A stretch of 64,000 nucleotides of DNA from NCBI RefSeq assembly GCF_006385595.1, contig NZ_CP041046.1:2666001-2730000 (forward strand). Direction: 5' to 3'. Under the pieces are notes generated by a model. That model was not told the DNA's origin, made no database searches, and saw nothing but the letters and a program-made list of their open reading frames with translations. Both the position numbers and the translations under genes were made by a program. This stretch comes from Luteibacter pinisoli. GTDB taxonomy: Bacteria > Pseudomonadota > Gammaproteobacteria > Xanthomonadales > Rhodanobacteraceae. This document shows positions 23,024-32,115 of this stretch, in pieces (position 1 is the stretch's first letter; each line of letters starts with the position of its first letter).

Positions 23024-24874
23024 ATGACAAAACGCCACCTCGCCCTCTGCCTCGCCCTCGCCACGGCCGCCGCCCACGCCGAGGACCGCCGCATCGATCC
23101 GTCGATCTGGTTCCCCAGCGCCGCCGCCGAAGCGGCCGACCGCACGCAGTTGCTGGCCGACAGCGAGGCCCTGCCGGTGCTCGACAAGCCCACGCCCGCG
23201 GCGCTGCTCGAGTACATCCACCGCGGCGAAGCACTGATGGCCCGCAACCAGCGCCACCAGGCGTGGCTGCACCTGCGTACGGCGCTGGATATCGATGACC
23301 ATGCGTCGAAGGACGCCGCGTCGAGCGTGGGGGACGCCGCGGCGAGCGTGGCGGAGCGCACGCGTAAAACCTTGCGCAATGTCGGCGATGCCGGTTTCGC
23401 GAAAGATGCCACCGCCTTGCCTGCCCTCGCCCACTATCACTGGTTGCTGGAACGCGCCACGCGCGATCTACCGCATGAACTGCCCGAAAGCGAGGAAGCC
23501 ATTGAGTCTTCGCTGGCGGACCAGGACAGCAGCTCGTTCTGGGCCATCTACCAGAAGACCCGCCGAGCCACCCACTACGGCACGGTCCATACCGCGAAGG
23601 GCGACCTCGACGCGGGCAAGGACGCCGACATGCTCGCGACGGACCCGGACCGCCACGTGCGCGAGCAGGCGTGGAAGCAAAAGCAGGCGGCGCTGGCGGC
23701 ATCGTCGGAGACCTATGCCGCGATCCTTGCCGGCATCGTCCGCCTGGGCGACCGCACCGCGAAGCTTCACCACTTTGCAGACGCACCGGAAGCCACGTAT
23801 TTCGGCCGCCTCTTCACCCGCGCCGACGTCGATGCCACGGCGAACGCCGTGGAGGCACAGGCCTCCGTACTGCAGGCCTACCAGACGCTGCGCGCCGCCC
23901 ACACCGCGCGTCGCCTTGGTGTCGACCAGGCACACAGCTGGGACCTGAGCATGCCGCTGCCCGGCTTCACCCCGCCCGCGTTTGATGAAGCCCGGCTGCG
24001 CGAGGTAATCCCTGCGGCACTCGCCCCGCTCGGCGCCGACTACACCGCGCATTTCCGCGCACTGCTCGATCCGGCGACGAAGCGTACGGATCTCGCCACC
24101 GTGCAGGGCACGCGCGAGGACGACAACTTCTCGATCACCGCACCGGGCGCACCGGGCACGTTGTTCCTTGGCGTGTGGCAGCCCACGGTGAAGGCGGCCA
24201 GCGTCGTCGCGCACGAGGGCGGCCATGCCATGCACACGCAACTGATGAACGAACACGGCGTGTCGCCCTTCTTCAACCACGGCCCCAGCTGGATGAACGA
24301 AGGCATCGCCATCCTCAACGAGATGCTGTTCTACGAATACCTCTACCAGCACACGAACGATCCGGCGGCGAAGGCGTATTACCTGCAGGCGCAGTTGGAC
24401 GAGATGACCTTCGAGATCTTCACCTCCGCGGAGGAAGCGCAACTGGAGGAAGGCATCTACGACGGCGTCGTGGCCGGAAAGATCCGCAACGCGGCGGACA
24501 TGGATGCGCTCACGCTGGATATCACGAAGCGCTTTGAGATCTGGCCGGCGATCGATCCCGAACTGTCCCACGCATGGGCTGGCAAGCGCCTGATGTTCCA
24601 GGATCCGCTGTACCTGGTGAACTACCTCAACGCCGGCCTGCTGGCGACGAAGATGTTCGCCATGGCGACGAAGGATCCCGCCGACTTCCAGAAGCGCTAC
24701 GCGGCGTTGATGGCCGAAGGCTTCGACGCCTCGCCGAAAGACATCCTGAAGCGGTTCTTCGGGCGGGAGCTCACGCCTGCCGAACTGGTGGGCGCGGACA
24801 TGGACGTGATCCGCGGAAAGACCGCGGCGCTAGGCAAGCTCTACACCACCCTCGACACCGACAAGGCCCACTGA
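23024..24874 (+). CDS. Secreted M3/oligoendopeptidase-like metallopeptidase
   Basis: 616 residues with a signal peptide (MTKRHLALCLALATAAAHAE, cleaved around residue 20). The catalytic signature is VVAHEGGHAMH (about residues 392-402), an HExxH-type zinc site, with a downstream acidic stretch NEGIAILNEML supplying the third ligand as in M3-family enzymes. A large N-terminal helical domain precedes it, as in thimet-like peptidases. It should degrade peptides in the periplasm. It is preceded by the broken AraC gene, whose misread tail overlaps this start. Confidence 0.85.
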   Translation: MTKRHLALCLALATAAAHAEDRRIDPSIWFPSAAAEAADRTQLLADSEALPVLDKPTPAALLEYIHRGEALMARNQRHQAWLHLRTALDIDDHASKDAASSVGDAAASVAERTRKTLRNVGDAGFAKDATALPALAHYHWLLERATRDLPHELPESEEAIESSLADQDSSSFWAIYQKTRRATHYGTVHTAKGDLDAGKDADMLATDPDRHVREQAWKQKQAALAASSETYAAILAGIVRLGDRTAKLHHFADAPEATYFGRLFTRADVDATANAVEAQASVLQAYQTLRAAHTARRLGVDQAHSWDLSMPLPGFTPPAFDEARLREVIPAALAPLGADYTAHFRALLDPATKRTDLATVQGTREDDNFSITAPGAPGTLFLGVWQPTVKAASVVAHEGGHAMHTQLMNEHGVSPFFNHGPSWMNEGIAILNEMLFYEYLYQHTNDPAAKAYYLQAQLDEMTFEIFTSAEEAQLEEGIYDGVVAGKIRNAADMDALTLDITKRFEIWPAIDPELSHAWAGKRLMFQDPLYLVNYLNAGLLATKMFAMATKDPADFQKRYAALMAEGFDASPKDILKRFFGRELTPAELVGADMDVIRGKTAALGKLYTTLDTDKAH

Positions 24875-24880
24875 CGCGGC

Positions 24881-26209
24881 TTACTTCTCGCGGGCGGCGG
24901 CACGGGCGGCGCGGAGGGCGTTGAGCTTTTCGCGAAGCTTGAGCTCGAGGCCACGGTCGACGGGTTCGTAGAACGTGGTGCCGACCAGTTCATCCGGCAG
25001 GCAGACCTGGTCCAGCGCCACGCCGCCCTCGGCGTCATGGTCGTACTGGTAGCCCTGGCCGTAGCCGAGGCCCTTCATCAGCTTGGTTGGCGCGTTGCGC
25101 AGGTGCATGGGCACATCCAGCGTGCCCATCTGCTTCACCACGTCGCGGGCCTTGTTGTACGCCATGTACGCCGCGTTGCTCTTCGGCGAAATGGCCAGCC
25201 AGATCGCCAGCTGGGCGAGGCCGAGTTCGCCTTCGGGGCTGCCGAGGCGCTCGTACGTATCCCATGCGTCCAGCGCCATGCGCCACGCGCGCGGCTCGGC
25301 CAGGCCGACGTCTTCCACCGCCATGCGGGTCATGCGCCGGGCGAGGTAAAGCGGATCGCAGCCGCCGTCGAGCATGCGGGTGAGCCAGTACACGGCGGCG
25401 TCCGGATCGGACGAGCGCACGGATTTATGCAGCGCGGAGATCTGGTCGTAGAACTGCTCGCCGCTCTTGTCGAAGCGGCGCGTGCGGTCGGCCAGTACCT
25501 GCACGAGCGTGGCGTCGTCGATGCGGCCGTCGTCGGCAAGTTCCCCGGCGATTTCCAGCAGGGTGAGGCCGCGGCGCACGTCGCCATCGGCGGCGGAGGC
25601 GATCAGCTTCAGCGACGCATCGTCCACGCTCAGGTTCAGCTCGCCGAGGCCACGTTCGCTGTCGGCCAGCGCGCGGCGCAGCGCGGCGACGATGTCGTCC
25701 GGGCTGACCGCGTCCAGCACGTGCACGCGGCAGCGCGAGAGCAACGCGGAGTTCAGTTCGAACGACGGGTTTTCCGTGGTCGCGCCGACGAAGATGATGA
25801 CGCCGCGTTCGATGTACGGGAGGAACGCATCCTGCTGGGCCTTGTTGAAACGGTGCACTTCGTCGACGAACAACACGGTGCGCCGACCCTGGGCGAAATT
25901 ACCCTCGGCTTCGGCCAGCGCCTTGCGCACATCGGGCAACCCGCTCATCACCGCGGAAATCGCCCGGAAATCCGCATCCGCGTAACGCGCAACCAGCAGC
26001 GCGAGCGTGGTCTTGCCGCAGCCCGGCGGCCCCCACAGGATCATCGAATGCACCTTGCCCGCTTCCAGCGCGCGGCGCAGGGGCTTGCCCTCGCCCACCA
26101 CGCGCACCTGGCCCACGATCTCGTCGAGGCTGCGCGGGCGCATGCGCTCGGCGAGGGGCTTGAGGGCTTCGGGTTCGGCGAACAGGCCGGGGGGCGAATA
26201 GGACGGCAT
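24881..26209 (-). CDS. rarA: Replication-associated recombination protein A (AAA ATPase)
   Basis: 442 residues from ATG 26209 (a TTG nine bases earlier is less likely). Walker A is GPPGCGKTTLALLVARY and Walker B TVLFVDEVHRFN; sensor 1 is VGATTENPSFELNSALLSRC. The C-terminal tetramerisation domain (MAYNKARDVVKQMGTLDVPM) is present. RarA (MgsA) acts at stalled forks with SSB and RecA. Its place beside lolA and ftsK matches the conserved gammaproteobacterial order. Confidence 0.95.
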   Translation of the reverse strand: MPSYSPPGLFAEPEALKPLAERMRPRSLDEIVGQVRVVGEGKPLRRALEAGKVHSMILWGPPGCGKTTLALLVARYADADFRAISAVMSGLPDVRKALAEAEGNFAQGRRTVLFVDEVHRFNKAQQDAFLPYIERGVIIFVGATTENPSFELNSALLSRCRVHVLDAVSPDDIVAALRRALADSERGLGELNLSVDDASLKLIASAADGDVRRGLTLLEIAGELADDGRIDDATLVQVLADRTRRFDKSGEQFYDQISALHKSVRSSDPDAAVYWLTRMLDGGCDPLYLARRMTRMAVEDVGLAEPRAWRMALDAWDTYERLGSPEGELGLAQLAIWLAISPKSNAAYMAYNKARDVVKQMGTLDVPMHLRNAPTKLMKGLGYGQGYQYDHDAEGGVALDQVCLPDELVGTTFYEPVDRGLELKLREKLNALRAARAAAREK

Positions 26210-26265
26210 GGGGCTCAACGCGTACGGTGGACGCGCATTATCGCGCGTTCACCGTGCACACTGCC

Positions 26266-27636
26266 TCAATGGGCCTCCGGGTCGCCTGGATCGGCCGGCG
26301 GCGGCTTGCGCAGCAGGGTGGCGGCCATGCCGGCGACCAGGGCGGCGCCGAGCAGCAGCACGATCCACAGCACCGGCCGGGTCCAGTCGAACGGCGCCGT
26401 GCTGGTCAGGGCCTTCGCGCCGGCCAGCGGGTGCGCCTCGCCCAGGGTCACCGCCTCGGGACGCCAGGCGGGGCCGTTGCGGGTACGCAGGGCGGCGACG
26501 GCGTCGTCCACGGGCCATGCGGCGCGACGGGCGCTCGCGCTACCCACCTGCAGGCGGTACGGCGGCTCGCCTTCCGGCAGGAAGACGAAGCGGTCCGGTC
26601 GCCAGCCCACGCTGAGTTTCGGGGCGCTACGCAGCGGCGTGGCCGAGTGCAGGCGGATCAGCTGGCGACGCTGGGGCGGCACGCCGAGCGGCCGCTGGTC
26701 GTCCTGGCCGGGCGTCACCACGATGATGCCGAGCGTATCGCCGCTCACGGCGCTGTTCACCGAGATCGCTTCCAGGCGGGCGACGCTGTCGCCCTCACCC
26801 AGCGTGACGCGCACCGCGCTCACCGGCAGTGCCGCGGGCAGCTTGTAGTCATAGTCGACGCCACCGCCGCTGGCGGCCGTGGCGGTGCTTGCCGCATCCA
26901 GCCACACACGCGTGGCCTGGTCGCGCGCGGCGGCATCCTCGACGCTGCCGGACAACGTGACCCGGGCGTCCGCTTCCCACGGCGCATCGTCGCTGTTGGT
27001 GCGCACGCGGTAGTAACGCGCGGCCATGCCGGCGAGCTTCACCACGCGGGCATCGACGGCACCTTCGCCATGGCCGAGCGTGACGATGGACGCGCCTGAC
27101 GCGCTGGACGTCCAGTCCTGCAGGTTGTTGCTGCTGTCGATGTCCACGCTGAGCTTGGCGTCACGCTGCGTGGGCGGGAATTCGAGACGTTCCGGCGCGA
27201 TCGTGCTGCGCGCGTCGAACAGCCACTCATGCACGTGGCCGGTGGCGGGCGCGGCGCCCGGTTCGATGACGATGTCGCCGTTGGTGCTGCGGCGGATGCT
27301 CGGGCCGGCCACGCCATCGCTGCCGTTGGGCACGGGCAGCAGCGGCGCGTCGAGGGTCAGCGGATGCGAGGTCGGCGCGGCCGGACGGTACGGGCCCGAG
27401 GCCACTTCGCGGCCCTTGGCGTCCACCACGATGACATCGGCGAGCCCGGCGTCGGGCTGGGCCCAGGCGTAGGCCTCGCGCGGCAGTTCCACGAGGTACG
27501 CGCCCGCGCCCTTCGGCGCCTGGATCGGCCACCCGTACGCGTACTGCGGATCGTCACCGGCGCGCGCCGGCGAGAGCACCGCGCCCAGCGCGGCGACATA
27601 GATCACGAACAAACCGATGCGTCCGTCACGGCGCAT
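26266..27636 (-). CDS. DUF3999 envelope protein
   Basis: 456 residues: signal peptide (RIGLFVIYVAALGAVLSPAR), a beta-sandwich-rich periplasmic region, and one C-terminal membrane span (PVLWIVLLLGAALVAGMAAT, about 425-446) with a short basic tail. The gene pair DUF2339-DUF3999 recurs in Gammaproteobacteria with no settled function. Its ATG is inside the end of the DUF2339 gene (11-bp overlap), so it is translationally coupled. A role in envelope or polysaccharide assembly is only a guess. Confidence 0.82.
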   Translation of the reverse strand: MRRDGRIGLFVIYVAALGAVLSPARAGDDPQYAYGWPIQAPKGAGAYLVELPREAYAWAQPDAGLADVIVVDAKGREVASGPYRPAAPTSHPLTLDAPLLPVPNGSDGVAGPSIRRSTNGDIVIEPGAAPATGHVHEWLFDARSTIAPERLEFPPTQRDAKLSVDIDSSNNLQDWTSSASGASIVTLGHGEGAVDARVVKLAGMAARYYRVRTNSDDAPWEADARVTLSGSVEDAAARDQATRVWLDAASTATAASGGGVDYDYKLPAALPVSAVRVTLGEGDSVARLEAISVNSAVSGDTLGIIVVTPGQDDQRPLGVPPQRRQLIRLHSATPLRSAPKLSVGWRPDRFVFLPEGEPPYRLQVGSASARRAAWPVDDAVAALRTRNGPAWRPEAVTLGEAHPLAGAKALTSTAPFDWTRPVLWIVLLLGAALVAGMAATLLRKPPPADPGDPEAH

Positions 27637-30367
27637 GAGGGGATTCCGTTGCATTCGTTGAAGCCTGCCTTGGCGGTGCGGGTGCGAGGTAACCGATGAC
27701 CGTGCAGAGCAGGCCATAGGCGATGAACGAGGCGATGCCGAAGAGATTGCCGAGGTGGCTGCGGTCGATCAGCAGCAGCTTGGCCAGGACCAGCGCCATG
27801 CATACCGCGCCGGCAAGCCAGAGCATCCGCTGCCCCCGCCGCGACCCCATCACCCACGCGACCACCCCTGTAACGCTCCACACCACCGTAAGCCACAATT
27901 CGGCCAGGCTGGAGGCAGGCATATGGTCATCCCATGGCACGCCGCCAAGGTGATGCACGGCGCGCAGGGTCATGCTGGTGGCGATGATGAAGAAGGCCAC
28001 CGCGAGCACCGCCGGGCGGGCGCGACGCAGGCCGGGGGGTGTCTCGTCATCCCACATCGCGCGGGCGATCAACCCAAACACGGCGACGAGTACCAGCTCG
28101 ACCGGATTGAGCACGGGGATGAACGGCAAGGGGCTGGGGTTGCCGGCGACGGTGAGCGCATACGCGCCGATAAGCAGGCTGAGCCCGAGCCCACCGATGC
28201 CGACCGAACGGCGGATGCCTTCCGCGTGCATGGACAGCGGCGGCGTGATCGCGCGCGGCCACCACAGGGCGAGCTTGGTCACCAGCAAGGAAGGCGCGAC
28301 GTAGGCGAGCAGCAGCCAGCCATCGCCCACCGCCGGGCGGAAGCCGAAGGCCACATGCGTGGCGACGAACACCAGGACCAGCCAGCGCACCCACCACAGC
28401 GTCTGCGCGGTGATCGCGGCGTACGCGTGTGCGGCGATGGCACGCAGCGAAAACCAGCCGGTGACGGCGGCGACGATGACGCTGGTCAGCGGCCAGCCGG
28501 CGAACACCTGGAGGTCGTACGTATTGGCGTACGGCCCCATCGCCGCGGTGACCAGCAGCGCAAGCGGCACGGACCACGCCAGCAACAGGCCGAGGTCGAG
28601 CTTGCGCACGTGGCGCGTGCCCTCGGCCAGCAGCCAGCCCGTGACGGACAGCAAGGCCATCCAGCCGGCCCAGCGCGAGGCGTCGGGCAGCAGGAAGGCA
28701 TCGATCTCGGCGCCAAAGCCGAGCAGCCACCACGCCGTGCTCCACAGCAGCAGGCCGGCGCGGGCGAGGCTGCCGATGCCCTTGGAGGTGCTGTGCCGGT
28801 CGTACTGCCAAAGGCAGGCGACGCCGCCCGCGGCGATCAGCAGCGCACCGATGAAGTACGCGTTGACGAACGGCAGGCCGCGCACGCTGCTGTGCGGGAA
28901 ATCCGCCAGCGCCCAGGCCACGCCCGAAGCCAGCTGCAGGAACATGCCGGACCAGCGCGGAAGGCGCCGATGCTGGCGGAAGCCCAGCCAGACCAGGCCC
29001 GCGCCTTCCAGCGCGAACACGCAGGCGGTGACGGTGGCGCTGAGCGCCAGCGGCACGGCGATGGTGGCGAAGGCCACGGCCAGCACCGCCCAGGTCTCGC
29101 GCAGCAGGTGCATGTCCTCACGCTGGCGCACCGCGTAGGCGATGGCGACGTACAGGCCCGCGGCGATCAGGGCCGACATCGCCAGCGGCATCGGCTGCCA
29201 GTCGAGCAGTGCGCCCTGCAGCAGCAGGCTGACGATGGGCGTGCCGAACATCAGCGAGCCATCGAGGATGACCCGGTCGCGTCGCGGCGAACGCAGCACG
29301 TGCAGCCAGGGCACGGCGACGTACAGCAGGAAGAACAGGATGAGGAAGGGCTCGGTGCTGTTGAACAGCGCCGGCCGGTAGCCCAGCACGCCCCACGCGG
29401 TGCCGACGCCGAACGTGCCGACGAAGCCGAGCACGTTGAGGATGCGCCAGGCCTTCTTCCAGGCGATGCCGAAGATGCCGAGGTTGAGCACCGCGTAGTA
29501 CGAGAACAACGCGACATGGTTGCCCTGCCCGCTCGACGCGATGATCGGCGCCGCGAAGCCGGCGATCAGGCCAAGCACGGCCAGCGCCAGCGAATCCTGC
29601 AGCACCGCGAGGATGCCCAGCGACCCGACGAACACCACCAGCAGCACGAAGGTCGGCAACGGATCGAGCAGGCCGTACAGGCGATACGCGGCAAACACCG
29701 TCATCACCAGCACGCCGAGCGCGCCGCCCTGCAGCGAAAGCGCGAACGAACGGCGCGTGTCGCGCTGCATCCAGCCAAAGCCCACGCCGATGATCGCTGC
29801 CAGCGCCACGATGCTCAGGCGCACCGACACCGGCACGTGCAGCAGGCCCTGGTCGGCGGCGTATTTCAGGAAGGCGGCGATGCCGGCGAACAGCACCAGC
29901 ATGCCGACCTTCACCGGCACATTGCCTTCGGTGAACCAGCGCTTGGCGGTATCGAAGAAGCGCTCGATGGCGGAGGGGCCAGCGGGTTCCACGGGAATCG
30001 CAGGGGGCACCGGGGCGGCGACGGAAGCCGACGCAGCGGCAGGCGTGGCGCCGGACGGCATCGGCGGCGGCTCAGCGCCGCTCCACGCCGGTGCCGGCGA
30101 CGGCGCGCGCACGTTGCGGAACGGCGGGGTGGCCTCGGGCCAGGGTTGCGCGGCGGCAGGCGGCTCGTCGGCCGGGGCTCGCGTTGCCGGCTGGGCCGCG
30201 GCGACGTCCGGGGCGGCGAGGCGCGTGCGAAGTTCGGCCAGCTCAGCGCGCGTCTGCGACAGCCGCGCCCAAAGCAGCCCGATGGCAAAGCCGGCCACGG
30301 CACCAGGTATCCCCTGGTCGACCAGCCCACCGACGACAGCGCCCACAATGGCCCACAGCACGTACAT
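27626..30367 (-). CDS. DUF2339 polytopic membrane protein
   Basis: 913 residues from ATG 30367 (GGAGGCGGG upstream). An N-terminal membrane helix with GAVVGGLVDQGIPGAVAGFA is followed by a coiled stretch (QTRAELAELRTRL), a Pro/Ala-rich linker of about 80 residues, and then about 20-25 hydrophobic segments spread to the C-terminus. This is the architecture of DUF2339 proteins, with their large repetitive TM count. Coupled to the DUF3999 gene. Function unknown. Confidence 0.85.
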   Translation of the reverse strand: MYVLWAIVGAVVGGLVDQGIPGAVAGFAIGLLWARLSQTRAELAELRTRLAAPDVAAAQPATRAPADEPPAAAQPWPEATPPFRNVRAPSPAPAWSGAEPPPMPSGATPAAASASVAAPVPPAIPVEPAGPSAIERFFDTAKRWFTEGNVPVKVGMLVLFAGIAAFLKYAADQGLLHVPVSVRLSIVALAAIIGVGFGWMQRDTRRSFALSLQGGALGVLVMTVFAAYRLYGLLDPLPTFVLLVVFVGSLGILAVLQDSLALAVLGLIAGFAAPIIASSGQGNHVALFSYYAVLNLGIFGIAWKKAWRILNVLGFVGTFGVGTAWGVLGYRPALFNSTEPFLILFFLLYVAVPWLHVLRSPRRDRVILDGSLMFGTPIVSLLLQGALLDWQPMPLAMSALIAAGLYVAIAYAVRQREDMHLLRETWAVLAVAFATIAVPLALSATVTACVFALEGAGLVWLGFRQHRRLPRWSGMFLQLASGVAWALADFPHSSVRGLPFVNAYFIGALLIAAGGVACLWQYDRHSTSKGIGSLARAGLLLWSTAWWLLGFGAEIDAFLLPDASRWAGWMALLSVTGWLLAEGTRHVRKLDLGLLLAWSVPLALLVTAAMGPYANTYDLQVFAGWPLTSVIVAAVTGWFSLRAIAAHAYAAITAQTLWWVRWLVLVFVATHVAFGFRPAVGDGWLLLAYVAPSLLVTKLALWWPRAITPPLSMHAEGIRRSVGIGGLGLSLLIGAYALTVAGNPSPLPFIPVLNPVELVLVAVFGLIARAMWDDETPPGLRRARPAVLAVAFFIIATSMTLRAVHHLGGVPWDDHMPASSLAELWLTVVWSVTGVVAWVMGSRRGQRMLWLAGAVCMALVLAKLLLIDRSHLGNLFGIASFIAYGLLCTVIGYLAPAPPRQASTNATESPHAP

Positions 30368-30489
30368 GCGCCCGCCTCCCCCAACACATCCGATGTCGTT
30401 GGCGAAGTCTGGCATAACCGCGCAGCGACTGGGACACAACGTAAGCCGTAGCGTGCCCCGACGTTCCTACCGAAAGGCAGGCTTGCTGA

Positions 30490-31140
30490 TTATTTAACGC
30501 CCTGGGTCTGCAGGACTGGGGCATCGCCGATGACGTCGGTGCCCTGCGGCGGCACGAAGTTGAAGGTATCGGCGGGGATGGCGGTGTTCTTCTGCCAGCC
30601 GGCGAACTGGATGCGGGTGGTGTTGCCGAGCTGGTCCTTGAACTCCATCCGGGCCAGGCCGCTCGCATCAAAACCGAGGTCGGCGAAATCGAACGCCGGG
30701 TCCTTCGCCGTCGAGGTCAGGCGCAGCCACTGCAGGCCGTCATGCTCGCCCTGCTCGGCCACCTTGAAGAACCCCTTGTCGAGCTGCGACAGGTCGGTCA
30801 GCACCGTCAGCGGGCTCTGCGCCTCTTCCGAGCTCTGCTTGCGCACCGTCACCTGCTCCAGCTCCGGGTCGTACAGCCACACCCGGCTACCGTCCGCGAC
30901 GATGGTCTGCTTCGACGGTGCCGTGACTTCCCAACGGAACTGGCGCGGCGCTTCCAGCGCCACCGTGCCGGTCGTCGTCTTGCCCGGCCCACCGTTCACG
31001 TCGAACAGCGTCTGGCTGAAACGCCCCGTGAGCGAGTGCAGGCCCTTGGCAAAGCTGTCCAGGCGCTCACGCGCCGGGCCGGCAGCAAAGGCATTCAGGC
31101 TGAGCAACGACAGCGTAGCGGCGAGGAGAAAGCGTTTCAT
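30490..31140 (-). CDS. lolA: Outer-membrane lipoprotein carrier LolA
   Basis: 216 residues with a signal peptide (MKRFLLAATLSLLSLNAFAA). The mature protein shows the LolA pattern: LHSLTGRFSQTL, PRQFRWEVTAPSKQTIVADG, WLYDPELEQV and FDFADLGFD. It shuttles lipoproteins from LolCDE to LolB across the periplasm. The ATG at 31140 is used; upstream frame to 31269 is untranslated leader. A plus-strand gene and one orphan separate it from ftsK. Confidence 0.95.
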   Translation of the reverse strand: MKRFLLAATLSLLSLNAFAAGPARERLDSFAKGLHSLTGRFSQTLFDVNGGPGKTTTGTVALEAPRQFRWEVTAPSKQTIVADGSRVWLYDPELEQVTVRKQSSEEAQSPLTVLTDLSQLDKGFFKVAEQGEHDGLQWLRLTSTAKDPAFDFADLGFDASGLARMEFKDQLGNTTRIQFAGWQKNTAIPADTFNFVPPQGTDVIGDAPVLQTQGVK

Positions 31141-31304
31141 GGCGTGGATTCCGGGAGATGCGTGCCGATTTTCGGCGCTAAGTGTCGAACGGCACCTTAA
31201 GAGCGGATACCATGCGCCGCGACAGCGCGAAGCATGGCATGAACGCCGTGTGTTGAGGAGCATCAGCAAGGCCGCGCTGCGACTACGCCAACAAGGAGTT
31301 CAGG

Positions 31305-31670
31305 ATGACATCGTTGAAGAAGACCGCATGGGCCTGCTGCATGGCCCTGCTGGCCGCGCCCCTCGTCGCCGCGCCCGCACCACAGAAGCTCACGCAGCAA
31401 CAAGCCGAAGCGATCGCCAAGGCCGACTACGAGGCCCAGCAAGCCGCCGAAGAGGCGAAAGCCAACAAGTACCCCAAGTTTTCCGAACTCCTTGCGCAGG
31501 GGTTCGAAATCAAGGCGGCTGTCCCGCTTCAGAATTACGGCACGACCTACGCTTACGTCCTTTTGCAAAAGGGCAGCGAGGCCTACCAGTGCACCAATTC
31601 CGGCACGCTGTACGTCAACGCATACGCCTGCGTGCCCATGATGGATGGCAAGCAGAAGCCCGGCTGGTAA
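31305..31670 (+). CDS. Exported small protein
   Basis: 121 residues. Signal peptide MTSLKKTAWACCMALLAAPL, cleavage likely after PLVA. The mature part has an Ala/Glu/Lys helix (QQQAEAIAKADYEAQQAAEE) and a beta-like C-terminal region with two cysteines (YQCTNSG, YACVPMM). AGGAG about 9 bp upstream. It stands alone on the plus strand within a minus-strand housekeeping run. No family recognised. Confidence 0.7.
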   Translation: MTSLKKTAWACCMALLAAPLVAAPAPQKLTQQQAEAIAKADYEAQQAAEEAKANKYPKFSELLAQGFEIKAAVPLQNYGTTYAYVLLQKGSEAYQCTNSGTLYVNAYACVPMMDGKQKPGW

Positions 31671-31682
31671 CGCTCCAGCGCT

Positions 31683-32111
31683 TTAGCGATCGGTCTCGAA
31701 CAGCGACTTAAGCATATCGATGGCCTCGGCTGGCGAAATCTCGCCGGCCTCCATCTTCTCGCTGATATCGGCAATGGCCTTGCCGTCGCGGTGCCAGTAA
31801 GGCGCGGCGCGGGTGGCGACGTGGGCCGGCCGGGCTTCCTGGCCGAGGACGACGATTTCGGCCAGCTCGCCCTGTTCGGCGAAGATGACTTCCAGCGCGT
31901 CGTCCACCTCGGCGGTGTGGCCGGCCGGGTACTCACGGACGATGGTGCACGTGCTGCCATCGGCGCCGCGCAGTTCCAGCCCGGGGATCGACGGGTTCAG
32001 CTCGAACACGATGGCGACCTCGTCGAGCACTTCGCGGTTGGGTGCCAGGTCGCCGGTGACGAGCAGGCTCCAGGGGCGCTGGCGGAGCGCACCCGGTTTC
32101 GTGGCATTCAT
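31683..32111 (-). CDS. Hypothetical protein downstream of ftsK
   Basis: 142 residues, soluble, beta-rich in the middle (GLELRGADGSTCTIVREYPA) with an acidic helical C-terminus (MEAGEISPAEAIDMLKSLFE). The ribosome site GAAGGATTAA overlaps the ftsK stop, and the gap to ftsK is 4 bp, so it is cotranscribed with ftsK. Family not recognised. Confidence 0.65.
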   Translation of the reverse strand: MNATKPGALRQRPWSLLVTGDLAPNREVLDEVAIVFELNPSIPGLELRGADGSTCTIVREYPAGHTAEVDDALEVIFAEQGELAEIVVLGQEARPAHVATRAAPYWHRDGKAIADISEKMEAGEISPAEAIDMLKSLFETDR

Positions 32112-32115
32112 GCGG

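Noticed and set aside
27755..30451. 898-codon plus-strand ORF opposite DUF2339
   Set aside because: Antisense of a strong membrane-protein gene; the product is Gln/Arg/His low-complexity without domains.
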